From Actinacidiphila glaucinigra (GTDB lineage: Bacteria > Actinomycetota > Actinomycetes > Streptomycetales > Streptomycetaceae), in NCBI RefSeq assembly GCF_900188405.1, contig NZ_FZOF01000001.1, positions 620,001-684,000 on the forward strand: 64,000 bases of DNA. Reading direction: 5' to 3'. A model generated the notes under the pieces. That model had not been told where the DNA came from, did not search any database, and was given only the letters and a program-made list of their open reading frames with translations. This document shows positions 55,262-64,000 of this stretch, one piece after another (the stretch's first letter is position 1; each line of letters begins with the position of its first letter). The position numbers and the translations under genes were made by a program.

Positions 55262-55300
55262 CGGAAGGACCCGCTCTCCCCTGGAGGGCGGGTCCTTCCG
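55262..55300 (+). terminator. rpsA terminator
   Basis: A perfect 13-bp stem CGGAAGGACCCGC / GCGGGTCCTTCCG (55262-55274 and 55288-55300) with a 13-base loop, 25 bp after the rpsA stop. Confidence 0.85.
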
Positions 55301-55383
55301 CGTTCGCGGCGTCCGGGTGGGAATGCGCGGGCTGTACGGTCCGTTGCACCGAGAGTTGACGTAGACCGAGGGAAGGGTGCGCG

Positions 55384-56319
55384 GTGCTGGATCCGCAGGG
55401 GCTGTACGCATACGAGCCGGGCGGGGCAGAGGCGGTCGACGAGGCGTTCGGTGAGACCGGGCCCGTGCTGCTGTACCACTTCGAGGGGTACATCGACGCC
55501 GGTGAGACCGGGGCGCAGGTCGTCGAGGAACTGCTGGAACGGCAGGAGCACCGGCTGGTGGCGCGTTTCGACGCGGACCGCCTGGTGGACTACCGGGCGC
55601 GCCGTCCGCTGATGACCTTCAAGCGGGACCGCTGGACGGGGTACGAGGCGCCGGAGATCGCGCTGCGGCTGGTCCGTGACAGCACGGGCTCGCCGTTCCT
55701 GCTGCTGTCCGGTCACGAGCCGGACATCGAGTGGGAGCGTTTCGCTGCGGCGGTGGTGCAGATCGTGGAGCGCCTGGGTGTGCGGCTGGCGTTGAACTTC
55801 CACGGCATCCCCATGGGTGTGCCGCACACCCGGCCGGTGGGGCTGACCCCGCACGGCAACCGGCTCGACCTGGTGCCGGGACACCGCACCTGGTTCGACG
55901 AGGCGCAGGTGCCGGGCAGCGCCGAGTCGCTGATCGAGTACCGGCTGGCCGAGGCGGGCCGCGACGTGCTGGGTGTGGCCGCGCATGTGCCGCACTACCT
56001 GGCGCGTTCGGGCTACCCGGATTCGGCGCTGGCCGTGGTGGAGGCGCTGACGGCCGCCACCGGGCTGGTGCTGCCGCAGGTGGCGCACGCGCTGCGGATG
56101 GAGGCGCACACGGTGCGCGCCGAGATCGACCGGCAGGTCGCCGACGGCGACGTGGAGCTCGTCGCGGTGGTGCAGGGCCTGGAGAACCAGTACGACGCGA
56201 TGGCGGGCGGCAGCAGCCGGCAGAACCTGATCGCCGAGCCGGTCGAACTGCCGTCGGCGGACGACCTGGCGGCGGAGTTCGAGCGTTTCCTGGCCGACCG
56301 CGAGGACGACGGCGCCTGA
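55384..56319 (+). CDS. PAC2 family protein
   Basis: The 311-residue protein matches the PAC2 (proteasome assembly chaperone-like) family common in actinobacteria: [71 protein letters not shown] and [19 protein letters not shown]. Its bacterial role is unproven; a link to proteasome-like machinery is only suggested by the family name. GTG 55384 follows AAGGG. It precedes coaE by 41 bp. Confidence 0.9.
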   Translation: MLDPQGLYAYEPGGAEAVDEAFGETGPVLLYHFEGYIDAGETGAQVVEELLERQEHRLVARFDADRLVDYRARRPLMTFKRDRWTGYEAPEIALRLVRDSTGSPFLLLSGHEPDIEWERFAAAVVQIVERLGVRLALNFHGIPMGVPHTRPVGLTPHGNRLDLVPGHRTWFDEAQVPGSAESLIEYRLAEAGRDVLGVAAHVPHYLARSGYPDSALAVVEALTAATGLVLPQVAHALRMEAHTVRAEIDRQVADGDVELVAVVQGLENQYDAMAGGSSRQNLIAEPVELPSADDLAAEFERFLADREDDGA

Positions 56320-56360
56320 CCGGGCTCGTGGGTGTGCGGGGGCACCGGTAGTCTCGCGCC

Positions 56361-56963
56361 ATGGTCAAAGTGGGGCTGACGGGCGGGATCGGGGCGGGCA
56401 AGAGCGCGGTGTCGCGGCTGCTGGTCTCGTACGGGGCGGTGCTGGTCGACGCCGACCGGATCGCGCGCGAAGTGGTGGAGCCCGGCACACCCGGGCTGGC
56501 GTCGGTGACCGCCGAGTTCGGCACGGAGGTGCTGGCCGCCGACGGATCCCTGGACCGGCCGAAGCTGGGCGCGATCGTCTTCTCCGACCCCGAGCGGCTG
56601 CGGGCGCTGAACGCGATCGTCCACCCCCTGGTACGGGACCGCTCGGCCGAGCTGGAGCGGGCCGCGGGCCCGGACGCCGTCGTCGTGCACGACGTGCCGC
56701 TGCTGGCGGAGAACGGTCTGGCGCCGCTGTACGACGTGGTCGTGGTGGTGGACGCCGCCCCGGAGACCCAGTTGGACCGGCTGGTGCGGCTGCGCGGGAT
56801 GGCCGAGGAGGACGCCCGGGCGCGGATGGCGGTGCAGGCCGGCCGGGAGCAGCGGCTGGCGGTCGCCGACGTCGTGATCGACAACGACGGGCCGTTGGAG
56901 GCGCTGGAGCCCCAGGTCCGGCAGGTGTGGGAGCAGTTGCGTCAAAAGATTGCCAAGAGCTGA
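56361..56963 (+). CDS. coaE: Dephospho-CoA kinase
   Basis: The 200-residue kinase carries out the last step of coenzyme A synthesis. The P-loop GGIGAGKS (7-14) is followed by [45 protein letters not shown] and [21 protein letters not shown]. Length is typical for the short form; many actinobacterial CoaE proteins carry a C-terminal GrpB-like domain that is absent here. It lies downstream of the PAC2 gene. Confidence 0.95.
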   Translation: MVKVGLTGGIGAGKSAVSRLLVSYGAVLVDADRIAREVVEPGTPGLASVTAEFGTEVLAADGSLDRPKLGAIVFSDPERLRALNAIVHPLVRDRSAELERAAGPDAVVVHDVPLLAENGLAPLYDVVVVVDAAPETQLDRLVRLRGMAEEDARARMAVQAGREQRLAVADVVIDNDGPLEALEPQVRQVWEQLRQKIAKS

Positions 56964-57033
56964 TCCGGAACCCTCTTCGCGGACGTCCATGGGGCAGTGG
57001 CGTCGCTGCGCCGTGGACAGGAGGGGGATGGGG

Positions 57034-57951
57034 ATGGAAGCCGTGTCGGCCGCGATCGGGATCGCCGTCGTGGTGCTGGGGCTGGGCCTCAAGAGCAGTC
57101 TCCGGGTGATCAGGCAGTACGAGCGGGGTGTGGTCTACCGCCTGGGACGGGTGCGGCCGCAGGCCAAGCAGCCCGGGCCGCGTCTGCTGGTGCCCTTGGT
57201 GGACCGGATGACCAAGGTCAACATGCAGGTCGTGACCATGCCGGTGCCCTCGCAGGAGGGCATCACCCGGGACAACGTCTCGGTGCGGGTGGACGCCGTG
57301 CTGTACTTCCGGGTCATCGACCCGATCAAGGCCACGGTGGACGTGCAGAACTACCAGTTCGCGATGGTGCAGGTGGCCCAGACCTCGCTGCGCTCGGTGA
57401 TCGGCAAGAGCGAGCTGGACGACCTGCTGTCGGGGCGCGAGGCCATGAACGAGGGCCTGGAGCTGATGCTGGCCACGCCGGCCGTCGAGTGGGGCATCCA
57501 CATCGACCGGGTGGAGATCAAGGACGTGGCCCTGCCGGAGTCGATGAAGCGGTCGATGGCGCGGCAGGCCGAGGCCGACCGCGAGCGCCGGGCACGCATC
57601 ATCACCGCCGACGGCGAGCTGCAGGCCTCGCAGAAGCTCGCGCAGGCCGCGTCCGCGATGGACGCCACCCCGGCCGCGATGCAGCTTCGCCTGCTGCAGA
57701 CGGTCGTGGAGGTGGCCGCGGAGAAGAACTCGACGCTGGTCATGCCGTTCCCGGTGGAGATGCTGCGCTTCTTCGAGCGGGCGGCCGGGAGCGAACGCCC
57801 GGCCGCCGAACCGGCCCCCGCCCCTGCCCCCGTTCCCGCGCCCGCCCCCGGCCCGGCCCCCGCCGCTGCGCCCTCGGCCCTGGAGGCGCCGAGGGACCGG
57901 CCGGGGCCCGCGGTGCCGGCGGAACGGAGCCCGGTGGACGAGGAGGCCTGA
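57034..57951 (+). CDS. Slipin/stomatin-like SPFH protein
   Basis: The 305-residue protein has an N-terminal membrane segment (AAIGIAVVVLGLGLK), an SPFH domain (about 20-190: QYERGVVYRLGRVRPQAKQPG, ITRDNVSVRVDAVLYFRV, GRVEIKDVALPESMKR-like end), a coiled-coil helix rich in Ala, Glu and Arg (SMARQAEADRERRARIITADG) and a Pro/Ala tail. Stomatin-like proteins form membrane rings and microdomains. AGGAGG fits ATG 57034 (9-base spacing) better than ATG 57028. The usual NfeD partner is not next to it. Confidence 0.88.
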   Translation: MEAVSAAIGIAVVVLGLGLKSSLRVIRQYERGVVYRLGRVRPQAKQPGPRLLVPLVDRMTKVNMQVVTMPVPSQEGITRDNVSVRVDAVLYFRVIDPIKATVDVQNYQFAMVQVAQTSLRSVIGKSELDDLLSGREAMNEGLELMLATPAVEWGIHIDRVEIKDVALPESMKRSMARQAEADRERRARIITADGELQASQKLAQAASAMDATPAAMQLRLLQTVVEVAAEKNSTLVMPFPVEMLRFFERAAGSERPAAEPAPAPAPVPAPAPGPAPAAAPSALEAPRDRPGPAVPAERSPVDEEA

Positions 57952-58047
57952 GCGAACGCCCGCCGCGGTGGTCCCCTGGGGAATGCATATGCGGATGGTG
58001 ATGTTGGGTAGTTGTGAGCTGTTGAGTGCCCGGGGAAGGAGGCGGCT

Positions 58048-58416
58048 GTGCCCGAGCAGAGCCCCGAGAACCACGTCATCGACTTCCGCGCGGCGGAGCA
58101 TCTGCTGGCGGCCCGCGACGCCCGTGGGGCGGTGAAGCTGCTCGACTCGGTGATCGCCGCGCACCCGGAGAACACGGCCGCGCGGCTGCTGCGGGCGCGG
58201 GCCTTCTTCCTGTCGGCGCAGCTGCGCCCGGCCGAGCTGGAGTTCCAGGTCGTCCTGGAGCGCGAGCCGGACAACGCTTACGCGCACTTCGCCCTCGGCC
58301 GCACCCTGGAGCGTTCCGGCCGGTCCGCCGAGGCGCTGCGGCACTTCCGGCTGGCGGCGGCCCTCGACCCCAAGCCCGACTACCTGCAGGCGGCCCGCTT
58401 CCCCGACCCGGCGTGA
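58048..58416 (+). CDS. Small TPR-repeat protein
   Basis: The 122-residue protein is made of about three tetratricopeptide units (AAEHLLAARDARGAVKLLDS, ARLLRARAFFLSAQLRPAEL, AYAHFALGRTLERSGRSAEA), an adaptor-like fold without catalytic residues. GTG 58048 follows AAGGAGG by 6 bases. It lies 96 bp after the slipin gene on the same strand and may work with it; this is inference from position. Confidence 0.87.
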   Translation: MPEQSPENHVIDFRAAEHLLAARDARGAVKLLDSVIAAHPENTAARLLRARAFFLSAQLRPAELEFQVVLEREPDNAYAHFALGRTLERSGRSAEALRHFRLAAALDPKPDYLQAARFPDPA

Positions 58417-58467
58417 GCCAGGCCGGGGAGTTCGCCCGGTTTTAGGACGAACACCCCTCGCGTCACA

Positions 58468-58496
58468 TTGATCCGTATCGTCACTCCCGTTACGGT
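58468..58496 (+). promoter_or_regulatory. Candidate promoter for the GH89 gene
   Basis: TTGATC (58468-58473) and TACGGT (58491-58496) are separated by 17 bases. The transcript would begin near 58503, about 40 bases before the GTG start at 58543. Confidence 0.5.
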
Positions 58497-58542
58497 TCCG
58501 GGGCACGCGTTCTGACGCAGCCTCAACTGTCGGGAGCCGGCC

Positions 58543-61500
58543 GTGACTCGAGTGACCAGGCGGATGCTGCTGGGTTCCGCCGCCGCGACCGCGGCGGGTG
58601 CGGTGTTCCCGACGGGCGCGGCGGGCGCGGCCATGGCGGCCTCCTTCGACACCGCTCCCGCGCAGGCCGCCCTGGGCCGGCTGCTGCCGAGGCACGCGGG
58701 GCAGTTCCGGCTGGTCGCGCTGGGCCGGGGGAACGGCGGCAAGGACGGCGAACGGTCCGACCGCTTCCGGATCGCGGGCGCGCGGGGCCGGGTCGAGGTG
58801 GCCGGGACGTCGCCGGCCACACTGCTGTGCGGTGTGCGCTGGTACCTCAAGCACGTGTGCGGCGTGGGCGTCTCGTGGGTGGGTGACAGTCTGGACGCCC
58901 TGCCCGCGACGCTTCCCGCCCCGCCCCCGGACGGCATCGCCCGGCGCGCCACCGTGCCCCACCGCTTCGTCCTCAACGACACCAACGACGGCTACACCGC
59001 CCCCTACGCCGACTGGTCGCGCTGGGAGCGCTTCATCGACGTCCTGGCACTGCACGGCTGCAACGAGGTGCTGGTGGTGGCCGGTGCCGAGGCCGTGTAC
59101 CGGCGTGTGCTGCGCGAGTTCGGCTACTCCGACCGGGAGGCGCTGGCCTGGCTGCCGGCCCCGTCCCACCAGCCGTGGTGGCTGCTGCAGAACCTTTCCG
59201 GGTACGGCGGCCCGCTGACCCCGGGGATCGTCGACGCGCGCGCCGCGCTGGGCCGCAGGATCACCGCGCGGCTGCGGGAACTGGGCATGGCCCCGGTGCT
59301 GCCGGGCTACTTCGGCACCGTCCCGGACGGCTTCGCCGGGCGCAACGCGGGGGCGCGCGTCGTTCCGCAGGGCACCTGGCACGGTTTCGCCCGCCCGGAC
59401 TGGCTCGACCCGCGCAGCGGCGCGTTCGCCGCCGTGGCCGCGTCCTTCTACCGCCACCAGAAGAAGCTGTTCGGCGAGGCCGCCTACTTCAAGATGGACC
59501 TGCTCCACGAGGGCGGCACCGCGGGCGACGTGCCCGTGCCCGCGGCCGCCCGCGGCGTCCAGGAGGCGCTGAGCGCGGCGCACCCCCGTGCGACCTGGGT
59601 GATCCTCGGCTGGGAGAAGAACCCGCGGGCCGATCTGCTGGGAGCCGTCGACAAGGAGCGGATGCTCGTCGTGGACGGCGTCTCCGACCGCTTCGCCTCG
59701 GTCACCGACCGCGAACGGGACTGGGCGGGCACTCCGTACGCCTTCGGCTCCATCCCCAACTTCGGCGGCCGGACGACGATCGGCGCCAAGACCCACGTCT
59801 GGGCGGACCGCTTCTTCAGCTGGCGGGACAAGCCCGGCAGCGCCCTGTCCGGCACCTGTTATCTGCCGGAGGCAGCCGAACGCGACCCCGCCGCCTTCGA
59901 GCTCTTCTGCGAACTGCCCTGGCACGAGCGGCGGGTGGACCTGCCCACCTGGTTCGACACCTACGCGCGGACCCGCTACGGCACCGCGGACGGCCAGGCC
60001 CGCGTCGCCTGGCAGGCACTGCGCCGCACCGCCTACCGGCACGACGCGCTGGAGCGCGCCGACGCCCACGACAGCCTGTTCGCCGCCCGCCCCTCGCTGA
60101 CCGCGGACTCCGCCAGCGTGTACGCACCGAACGCCCTCACCTACGATCCCGCCGCCTTCGACACGGCGTTCGCCGCACTGCTGGCCGTGTCCGCCGGGGC
60201 ACACCGACGCGACGCCTACCGCTACGACCTGACCGACGTCGCCCGGCAGGCCGTCGCCAACCGCAGCCGGCAACTCCTGCCGCAACTGCGCGCCGCGTTC
60301 GAGCGCGGCGACGCGGCGGTCTTCCGCCAGCTGTCCGAGCTGTGGCTGCGGCTGATGCGGCTGGCCGACGAGGTCGCGGGCGGTCACCGGGCGTTCCTGC
60401 TCGGCCCCTGGCTCGCGGAGGCCCGGGCCTGGGGCGGGGCGGACGCGCAGCGCGCCGGACTCGAGCGCACCGCCCGGGTGCTGACCACCACCTGGGGCGG
60501 GCGCGCGACCTCGGTGTCACTGCACGAGTACGCCAACCGGGACTGGAACGGCCTGGTCGCGGACTTCTACCTGCCGCGCTGGCGGACCTTCCTGGACGAC
60601 TGCGCGGCGGCCCTCGGCACCCGCCGCACACCACGGGAGACCGACTGGTACCGCGCCGAGGAGCCCTGGACGAAGCGCGCCGGGAGCTACCCCACCCGGC
60701 CCACCGGCGACGCGCACACGCTCGCCCGGCGGGCCTACGAGACCCTCGCCGCGGCCCCCTACCAGGGCACGCTGGCCGTGACCGCGCAGCCGGCGACGCT
60801 GGCACCGGGCGGCCGGGCCCTGGTGACGGCCGAGTTCACCAACACCAACGGGCTCGCCCCCACGGGCACGGTCGGTTTCTCCCTCACCGCGGACGGGGTG
60901 CGGGCAGCACCTCGCGGGGCGCTGTCGCTGCCGCGCGTGGCGGCCGGCGGCACCGGCCGCGCCACCTGGCACGTCACCGCGCCCGAGGCACGTCCCGAAC
61001 GGCCGCTGTCGCCGCTGCGGTACGAGGCGCGGGCCGCGTACGAGCCGGTGCCGGGCGGCGCGCGGGTGCCCGCGGTCGCCGCGGGGGACCTGTACGTCGC
61101 GGGCCCGCTCGACCACGCGTACCGCACCGTCAACGGCACCGGCGCCGTCTTCGGGCAGCTCGGCGACCGCTTCGCCATCGACGGCGCCGGGCGCGACCTG
61201 TGGAAGGGCACCGCCGAGTTCGCGGCGCTGCTGCGGCGCGGCGCGCTGCGGGACGGCGGGACGGTCACCACCCGGGTCGACAGCCAGGCGAGGACCGCCG
61301 CATGGGCACGGGCGGGCATCGTCGTCCGCGACGACCTCGACGATCCGGTCGCCCCGGGCTTCCTGAACCTGGCGGTGAGCCCCGGGCACGGGGTGACGCT
61401 GTCGTACGACTCCGACGGCGGCGGCCTGCTCAACCGCTACCGGCGGCTCGCCGGAGTGCGGGCCCCGGTGCTGCTGAGGCTGCACCGCCGGGGCCGCGCG

Positions 61501-61668
61501 TATACGGGGGAGTGCAGCACCGACGACGGCTCGACATGGCGGAAGGTCGCGACCGTGACCGTCCCGGCCGCGGCCCCGGCGCAGGACGTGGGGCTCTTCA
61601 TGACCGCGGGGAACGGCGGCACGGGTGACCGCGGCCTGGTGGAGTTCACCGGCTTCCGCATCGGCTGA
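58543..61668 (+). CDS. Secreted GH89 alpha-N-acetylglucosaminidase
   Basis: The 1,041-residue protein begins with a Tat-type signal (TRRMLLGSAAATAAGAVFPTG). Residues ~35-140 fit the NAGLU N-terminal domain, ~145-480 the GH89 catalytic barrel (RFVLNDTNDGYTAPYADWSRW, HGCNEVLVVAGAEAVYRRVL, HQPWWLLQNLSGYGGPL, YFKMDLLHEGG, WVILGWEKNPRADLL), and ~480-730 the helical C-terminal domain. A NEW3-like beta domain (~745-820) and a concanavalin-like module (~840-1041) follow. GH89 removes terminal alpha-GlcNAc. GTG 58543 follows GGGAG. Confidence 0.9.
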   Translation: MTRVTRRMLLGSAAATAAGAVFPTGAAGAAMAASFDTAPAQAALGRLLPRHAGQFRLVALGRGNGGKDGERSDRFRIAGARGRVEVAGTSPATLLCGVRWYLKHVCGVGVSWVGDSLDALPATLPAPPPDGIARRATVPHRFVLNDTNDGYTAPYADWSRWERFIDVLALHGCNEVLVVAGAEAVYRRVLREFGYSDREALAWLPAPSHQPWWLLQNLSGYGGPLTPGIVDARAALGRRITARLRELGMAPVLPGYFGTVPDGFAGRNAGARVVPQGTWHGFARPDWLDPRSGAFAAVAASFYRHQKKLFGEAAYFKMDLLHEGGTAGDVPVPAAARGVQEALSAAHPRATWVILGWEKNPRADLLGAVDKERMLVVDGVSDRFASVTDRERDWAGTPYAFGSIPNFGGRTTIGAKTHVWADRFFSWRDKPGSALSGTCYLPEAAERDPAAFELFCELPWHERRVDLPTWFDTYARTRYGTADGQARVAWQALRRTAYRHDALERADAHDSLFAARPSLTADSASVYAPNALTYDPAAFDTAFAALLAVSAGAHRRDAYRYDLTDVARQAVANRSRQLLPQLRAAFERGDAAVFRQLSELWLRLMRLADEVAGGHRAFLLGPWLAEARAWGGADAQRAGLERTARVLTTTWGGRATSVSLHEYANRDWNGLVADFYLPRWRTFLDDCAAALGTRRTPRETDWYRAEEPWTKRAGSYPTRPTGDAHTLARRAYETLAAAPYQGTLAVTAQPATLAPGGRALVTAEFTNTNGLAPTGTVGFSLTADGVRAAPRGALSLPRVAAGGTGRATWHVTAPEARPERPLSPLRYEARAAYEPVPGGARVPAVAAGDLYVAGPLDHAYRTVNGTGAVFGQLGDRFAIDGAGRDLWKGTAEFAALLRRGALRDGGTVTTRVDSQARTAAWARAGIVVRDDLDDPVAPGFLNLAVSPGHGVTLSYDSDGGGLLNRYRRLAGVRAPVLLRLHRRGRAYTGECSTDDGSTWRKVATVTVPAAAPAQDVGLFMTAGNGGTGDRGLVEFTGFRIG

Positions 61669-61706
61669 GCCCGGCGGCCGCCTCGCCGCCGACCGAATGC
61701 CTCCGA

Positions 61707-61745
61707 CCGGTGCCGTCAGCCGGTGCCTTCAGCCGGTGCCGTCAG
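61707..61745. repeat. Three tandem 13-bp repeats at a gene end
   Basis: CCGGTGCCGTCAG occurs three times in a row (61707-61719, 61720-61732 with one change, 61733-61745). The array covers the stop codon of the leftward amidohydrolase-like gene. As 13 is not a multiple of 3, a gain or loss of a unit would change the C-terminus. Confidence 0.85.
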
Positions 61746-62532
61746 CCGCGCCGACGGCGGCGACGAGGGCGGCCAGGGCGTCACCCAGCCGGTCCACTCC
61801 CGCGCCGGGGGCACCCCCGGGCTCCGTCATGTATCCGTCCCGGCGGATCTCGACCATCAGCGCCGACACCTCGCGGACCTCGCCGTAGTGCTTCAACGGC
61901 ACATAGGTGCCGGCGAACGGCGAGTCGAGACCGACCTCGCCGCACGGCGCGAAGGCCTCGCGGGCCGCGTCCAGCAGCCAGGCCGGGGTGTGGAAGGGGT
62001 CGGTGCCCAGGCACACCGCGGGGCGGGGCCCGCCGCCGTGCAGCTCGTAGGGGAGCGGCGCGCCGGGATAGGAGTGCACGTCGATGACGACCGCCCGCCC
62101 GGTGGCCGCCAGCCGGTCCTGGACGGCAGCCGTCATGGCGGCCGCGTACGGTTCGAAGTACGCGTCCAGCAGGTCCCGTTCGTGGCGGGGGTCGTCCTCG
62201 CGCAGCGGGGCCCCGTGCGAGGTGCGGGTGTAGACGGCGCCCATGCCGACGGCGCGCATCTCCTCCCGCTCGTCCGGGAACCGCTCGGGGTCGACCACCA
62301 GCCGCGACAGGAGGTTGGTGAACCGCCAGGCCCCGGTACGCGCGGCGGCGCGATCGGCGATCAGGTCGGTGTACGCGTCCGTCATGTGGTCGAGCTCGGC
62401 CGTCAGCGCGTCGTCGTCCAGGAGGATGCGCTCGCGGACGTGCCCGGGCACGGCGCGGGCACTGTGCGGCACATGGAGGAGCACCGGTGAGTCCGGTGCG
62501 CCCTCGGCGACGCGGAAAGTCGATTCGTCCAT
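61729..62532 (-). CDS. N-formylglutamate amidohydrolase-like protein
   Basis: The 267-residue protein belongs to the HutG/N-formylglutamate amidohydrolase family of zinc amidases: LLHVPHSARAVPGHVRERI, DHMTDAYTDLIADRAAARTG, NLLSRLVVDPERFPDEREEM, VIDVHSYPGAPLPYE and LMVEIRRDGYMTEPG. No histidine-utilisation gene is nearby, so the true substrate could be another N-formyl or N-acyl amino acid. ATG 62532 follows GGGGAGGGG. The stop lies in a 13-bp tandem repeat. Confidence 0.87.
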   Translation of the reverse strand: MDESTFRVAEGAPDSPVLLHVPHSARAVPGHVRERILLDDDALTAELDHMTDAYTDLIADRAAARTGAWRFTNLLSRLVVDPERFPDEREEMRAVGMGAVYTRTSHGAPLREDDPRHERDLLDAYFEPYAAAMTAAVQDRLAATGRAVVIDVHSYPGAPLPYELHGGGPRPAVCLGTDPFHTPAWLLDAAREAFAPCGEVGLDSPFAGTYVPLKHYGEVREVSALMVEIRRDGYMTEPGGAPGAGVDRLGDALAALVAAVGAADGTG

Positions 62533-62573
62533 TTCCCCACCCCTCCCCGGCCATGCCGGTGTCCGGCGGCACG

Positions 62574-63152
62574 TCAGAACAGCGGCTCCGGGAGGACACC
62601 CTCCAGGGCCAGCAGCGAGCGCTTGATGTCGAGCATGCGCGCGCCTCCGCCGAAGCCGCCGATGCCGCCGTCGCTCTCCAGGACCCGGTGGCACGGGACG
62701 ACGACGGGCAGCGGGTTGGAGCCCATGGCCGTCCCCACGGCCCGGGCCGCGCCCGGTTCGCCGACCCGGTTCGCCAGGTCCTGGTAGCCGACCACGCTGC
62801 CGAACGGGACACCGGCCGACAGCTCGCGCAGCACACGGCGGTTGAAGCCGGTCGTCAGCGACCAGTCGAAGTCGAGGTCGAAGGTGTGCCGCGTCCCGGC
62901 GAAGTACGCCTCCACCTGCGGTATCGCCTCGTCCAGCCGGGCCCCCGCGGCGCTCGCGGGCCCGGGACTGCGCACGGGTACGGCGCCCAGCCGGGAGCAG
63001 ATCCGCTCCAGCACGGCGGGGGCCTCCTCCTCCCCGGTGCGGAAGGCCACGTGGACAAGGCCCTGCCCGGTCGCGGCGAGCAGCAGCGGCCCGATCGGTG
63101 CCTCCAGCACCGTCCAGGCGACCTCGGTGGCAGGGGTCTGGGGTTGCGTCAC
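62574..63152 (-). CDS. ogt: Methylated-DNA-[protein]-cysteine S-methyltransferase
   Basis: The 192-residue DNA repair protein accepts alkyl groups from O6-alkylguanine. The active-site motif is VVPCHRV with Cys154, preceded by the HTH-like FGSVVGYQDLANRVGEPGAARAVGTAMGSNP. The N-terminal ribonuclease H-like domain is present (LGPLLLAATGQGL-like strand). GTG 63152 follows GGGTGGGA. It lies 41 bp before the amidohydrolase-like gene on the same strand. Symbol is by family (Ogt type, no Ada domain). Confidence 0.94.
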   Translation of the reverse strand: MTQPQTPATEVAWTVLEAPIGPLLLAATGQGLVHVAFRTGEEEAPAVLERICSRLGAVPVRSPGPASAAGARLDEAIPQVEAYFAGTRHTFDLDFDWSLTTGFNRRVLRELSAGVPFGSVVGYQDLANRVGEPGAARAVGTAMGSNPLPVVVPCHRVLESDGGIGGFGGGARMLDIKRSLLALEGVLPEPLF

Positions 63153-63322
63153 GGATCCCACCCTAGGGCGGGGCACCGACAACCGGTGCCGGCCGGGGTC
63201 CCGTGAAGTCCCCGGACGGTGGCGGCAACCGGCCGCACGCCCCGCCACCCGGGAGGGTGGCCGTTCTCGACAGGTGTGTCACAAGCGGTAGTTGATCGGT
63301 TACGAGGGGGGATGGGGCGCGC

Positions 63323-64000
63323 ATGACGCGAAACGACTTCACCCACGCCGTCCGCCGGCTCGCCCGCGAACAGGACCGGGTCGCCACCGTCGCCCAGCTC
63401 GCCGAGGTGGGCGTACCGCAGAGCAGGCTGCGCGAATGGTGCCGCCCCGGTGGCCGGTGGCAGCGGCCGCTGCCCCGGGTGGTCGTTCTCCAGCCCGGTC
63501 CGCTCACCGCCGCGCAGCGGTCCAGGGCGGCGCTGGCCTTCGCCGGGTACCCGCAGGTCCCGGCCATGATCACCGGTGTGGCGGGGCTCGCCCTGCACGG
63601 CGTCGCCGTCGCCGCGCCGCCGTGCGGGCTCCCGGTGGTGGACGTGCTCGTCCCGAGTGAGCGCCGCATCCGCACCCACACCTGGGTTCGGGTCCACCAC
63701 GGCCGCGGGCTCCCCGTGCCGGACGCCGTGAACGGGGTGCCCGTGGCGCCGGTCGTCCGGGCGGCGGCCGACGGCGTACGGGAGTCCATCGACCCCGAGT
63801 GGGCCCTGGAGGTGGTCCGCGAACTGGTCACCGCGCTCGGTGTGCCCGCCGCCGCGCTCGCCGCGGAACTGGGCGGCGCGGTGCTCGCCCGGCGCCCCGC
63901 CGTGGCGGCCCTGCTGGACACCATGGACTCCAACCGGCGCGCGGCCTCCGCCGAGCCGATGGCCCGCGCCCTGGTGGCGCGGTCCGGGCTGCGGCAACCG
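63323..64000 (+). CDS. AbiEi-antitoxin-like protein, cut by the window end
   Basis: The frame is open for 226 codons from ATG 63323 to the last base. The N-terminus resembles the AbiEi-type winged HTH found in many actinobacterial proteins (LAREQDRVATVAQLAEVGVP, LREWCRPGGRWQRPLPRVVV), followed by a region typical of these proteins (VHHGRGLPVPDAVNGVPVAP and an Ala-rich helical part). Such proteins often end in a DUF559/Vsr-like nuclease fold, which would lie beyond the window. No AbiEii toxin gene can be seen, so a toxin-antitoxin role is unproven. GAGGGGGG precedes the start. Confidence 0.7.
   Translation, partial: MTRNDFTHAVRRLAREQDRVATVAQLAEVGVPQSRLREWCRPGGRWQRPLPRVVVLQPGPLTAAQRSRAALAFAGYPQVPAMITGVAGLALHGVAVAAPPCGLPVVDVLVPSERRIRTHTWVRVHHGRGLPVPDAVNGVPVAPVVRAAADGVRESIDPEWALEVVRELVTALGVPAAALAAELGGAVLARRPAVAALLDTMDSNRRAASAEPMARALVARSGLRQP

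Noticed and set aside
56950..57033. An upstream start for the slipin gene overlapping coaE
   Set aside because: The extra 28 residues are not slipin-like and AGGAGG sits at the right distance from ATG 57034.
63323..64000. A complete AbiE toxin-antitoxin system
   Set aside because: The gene is cut by the window edge and no AbiEii partner is visible; only the HTH similarity supports the name.

Overview
The window is about 72% GC by eye, uses G/C-ending codons almost throughout, and carries GTG starts, Tat and lipobox signals and very tight ATGA/GTGA gene overlaps. Every recognisable product fits an actinomycete, most likely Streptomyces. The gene set (gltBD, pyk, polA, livKHMGF, an ANTAR regulator, rpsA, coaE) is chromosomal core. 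From memory, the same markers lie close together in S. coelicolor; this was not checked.

Layout. 1-3062: the end of gltB plus gltD (glutamate synthase). 3112-9793: a two-sided polysaccharide locus. A leftward operon encodes a small membrane protein, a processive GT2 synthase, a UDP-GlcNAc 2-epimerase and an anchored jelly-roll protein. A rightward pair encodes a DUF2334 deacetylase-like protein and a GH113-like lipoprotein. Together they could make and trim an extracellular polymer containing N-acetylmannosamine. 9832-20286: an alkyl sulfatase/epoxide hydrolase pair, a metalloprotease-like protein, a Nudix-like/methyltransferase fusion, a VOC protein, a class F sortase lacking its usual catalytic His, an acetamidase and aminopeptidase N. 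20287-24433: an accessory-looking segment with a pair of ~269-bp inverted repeats around an unassigned 568 bp, followed by an orphan decarboxylase/N-hydroxylase pair of siderophore type whose last codons run into sdhB.

24375-28773: a leftward sdhCAB operon and a divergent LysR gene sharing a palindromic operator. 28859-36593: a Tat-exported 5'-nucleotidase, a SIMPL protein, pyruvate kinase, a DUF3068 protein, a 44-aa peptide whose ribosome binding site lies in a hairpin, a lytic transglycosylase with a Ser/Thr/Pro tail, and a DUF4184 protein. 36524-48391: polA, a YdeP-type molybdopterin oxidoreductase, a hotdog thioesterase, the livKHMGF branched-chain amino acid transporter and an exported protein of unknown role. 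48410-50080: the ANTAR regulator PdtaR, tRNA-Leu(CAA), and directly beside it an HTH/LAGLIDADG homing-endonuclease-like gene. 50061-58416: HrpB helicase, a methyltransferase, rpsA with a clear promoter and long leader, a PAC2 protein, coaE, a slipin and a TPR protein. 58543-64000: a GH89 alpha-N-acetylglucosaminidase, an N-formylglutamate amidohydrolase-like protein, an alkylguanine-DNA alkyltransferase and the start of an AbiEi-like protein cut by the window edge.

The best candidates for undescribed biology are the putative ManNAc polysaccharide locus (3125-9793), the inverted-repeat element with its different internal hairpins (20321-21425), the tRNA-linked LAGLIDADG protein (49127-50080), the His-less sortase (15578-16183) and the hairpin over the ribosome binding site of the small peptide gene (34257-34313). 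All functional assignments come from reading motifs; no database search was run.
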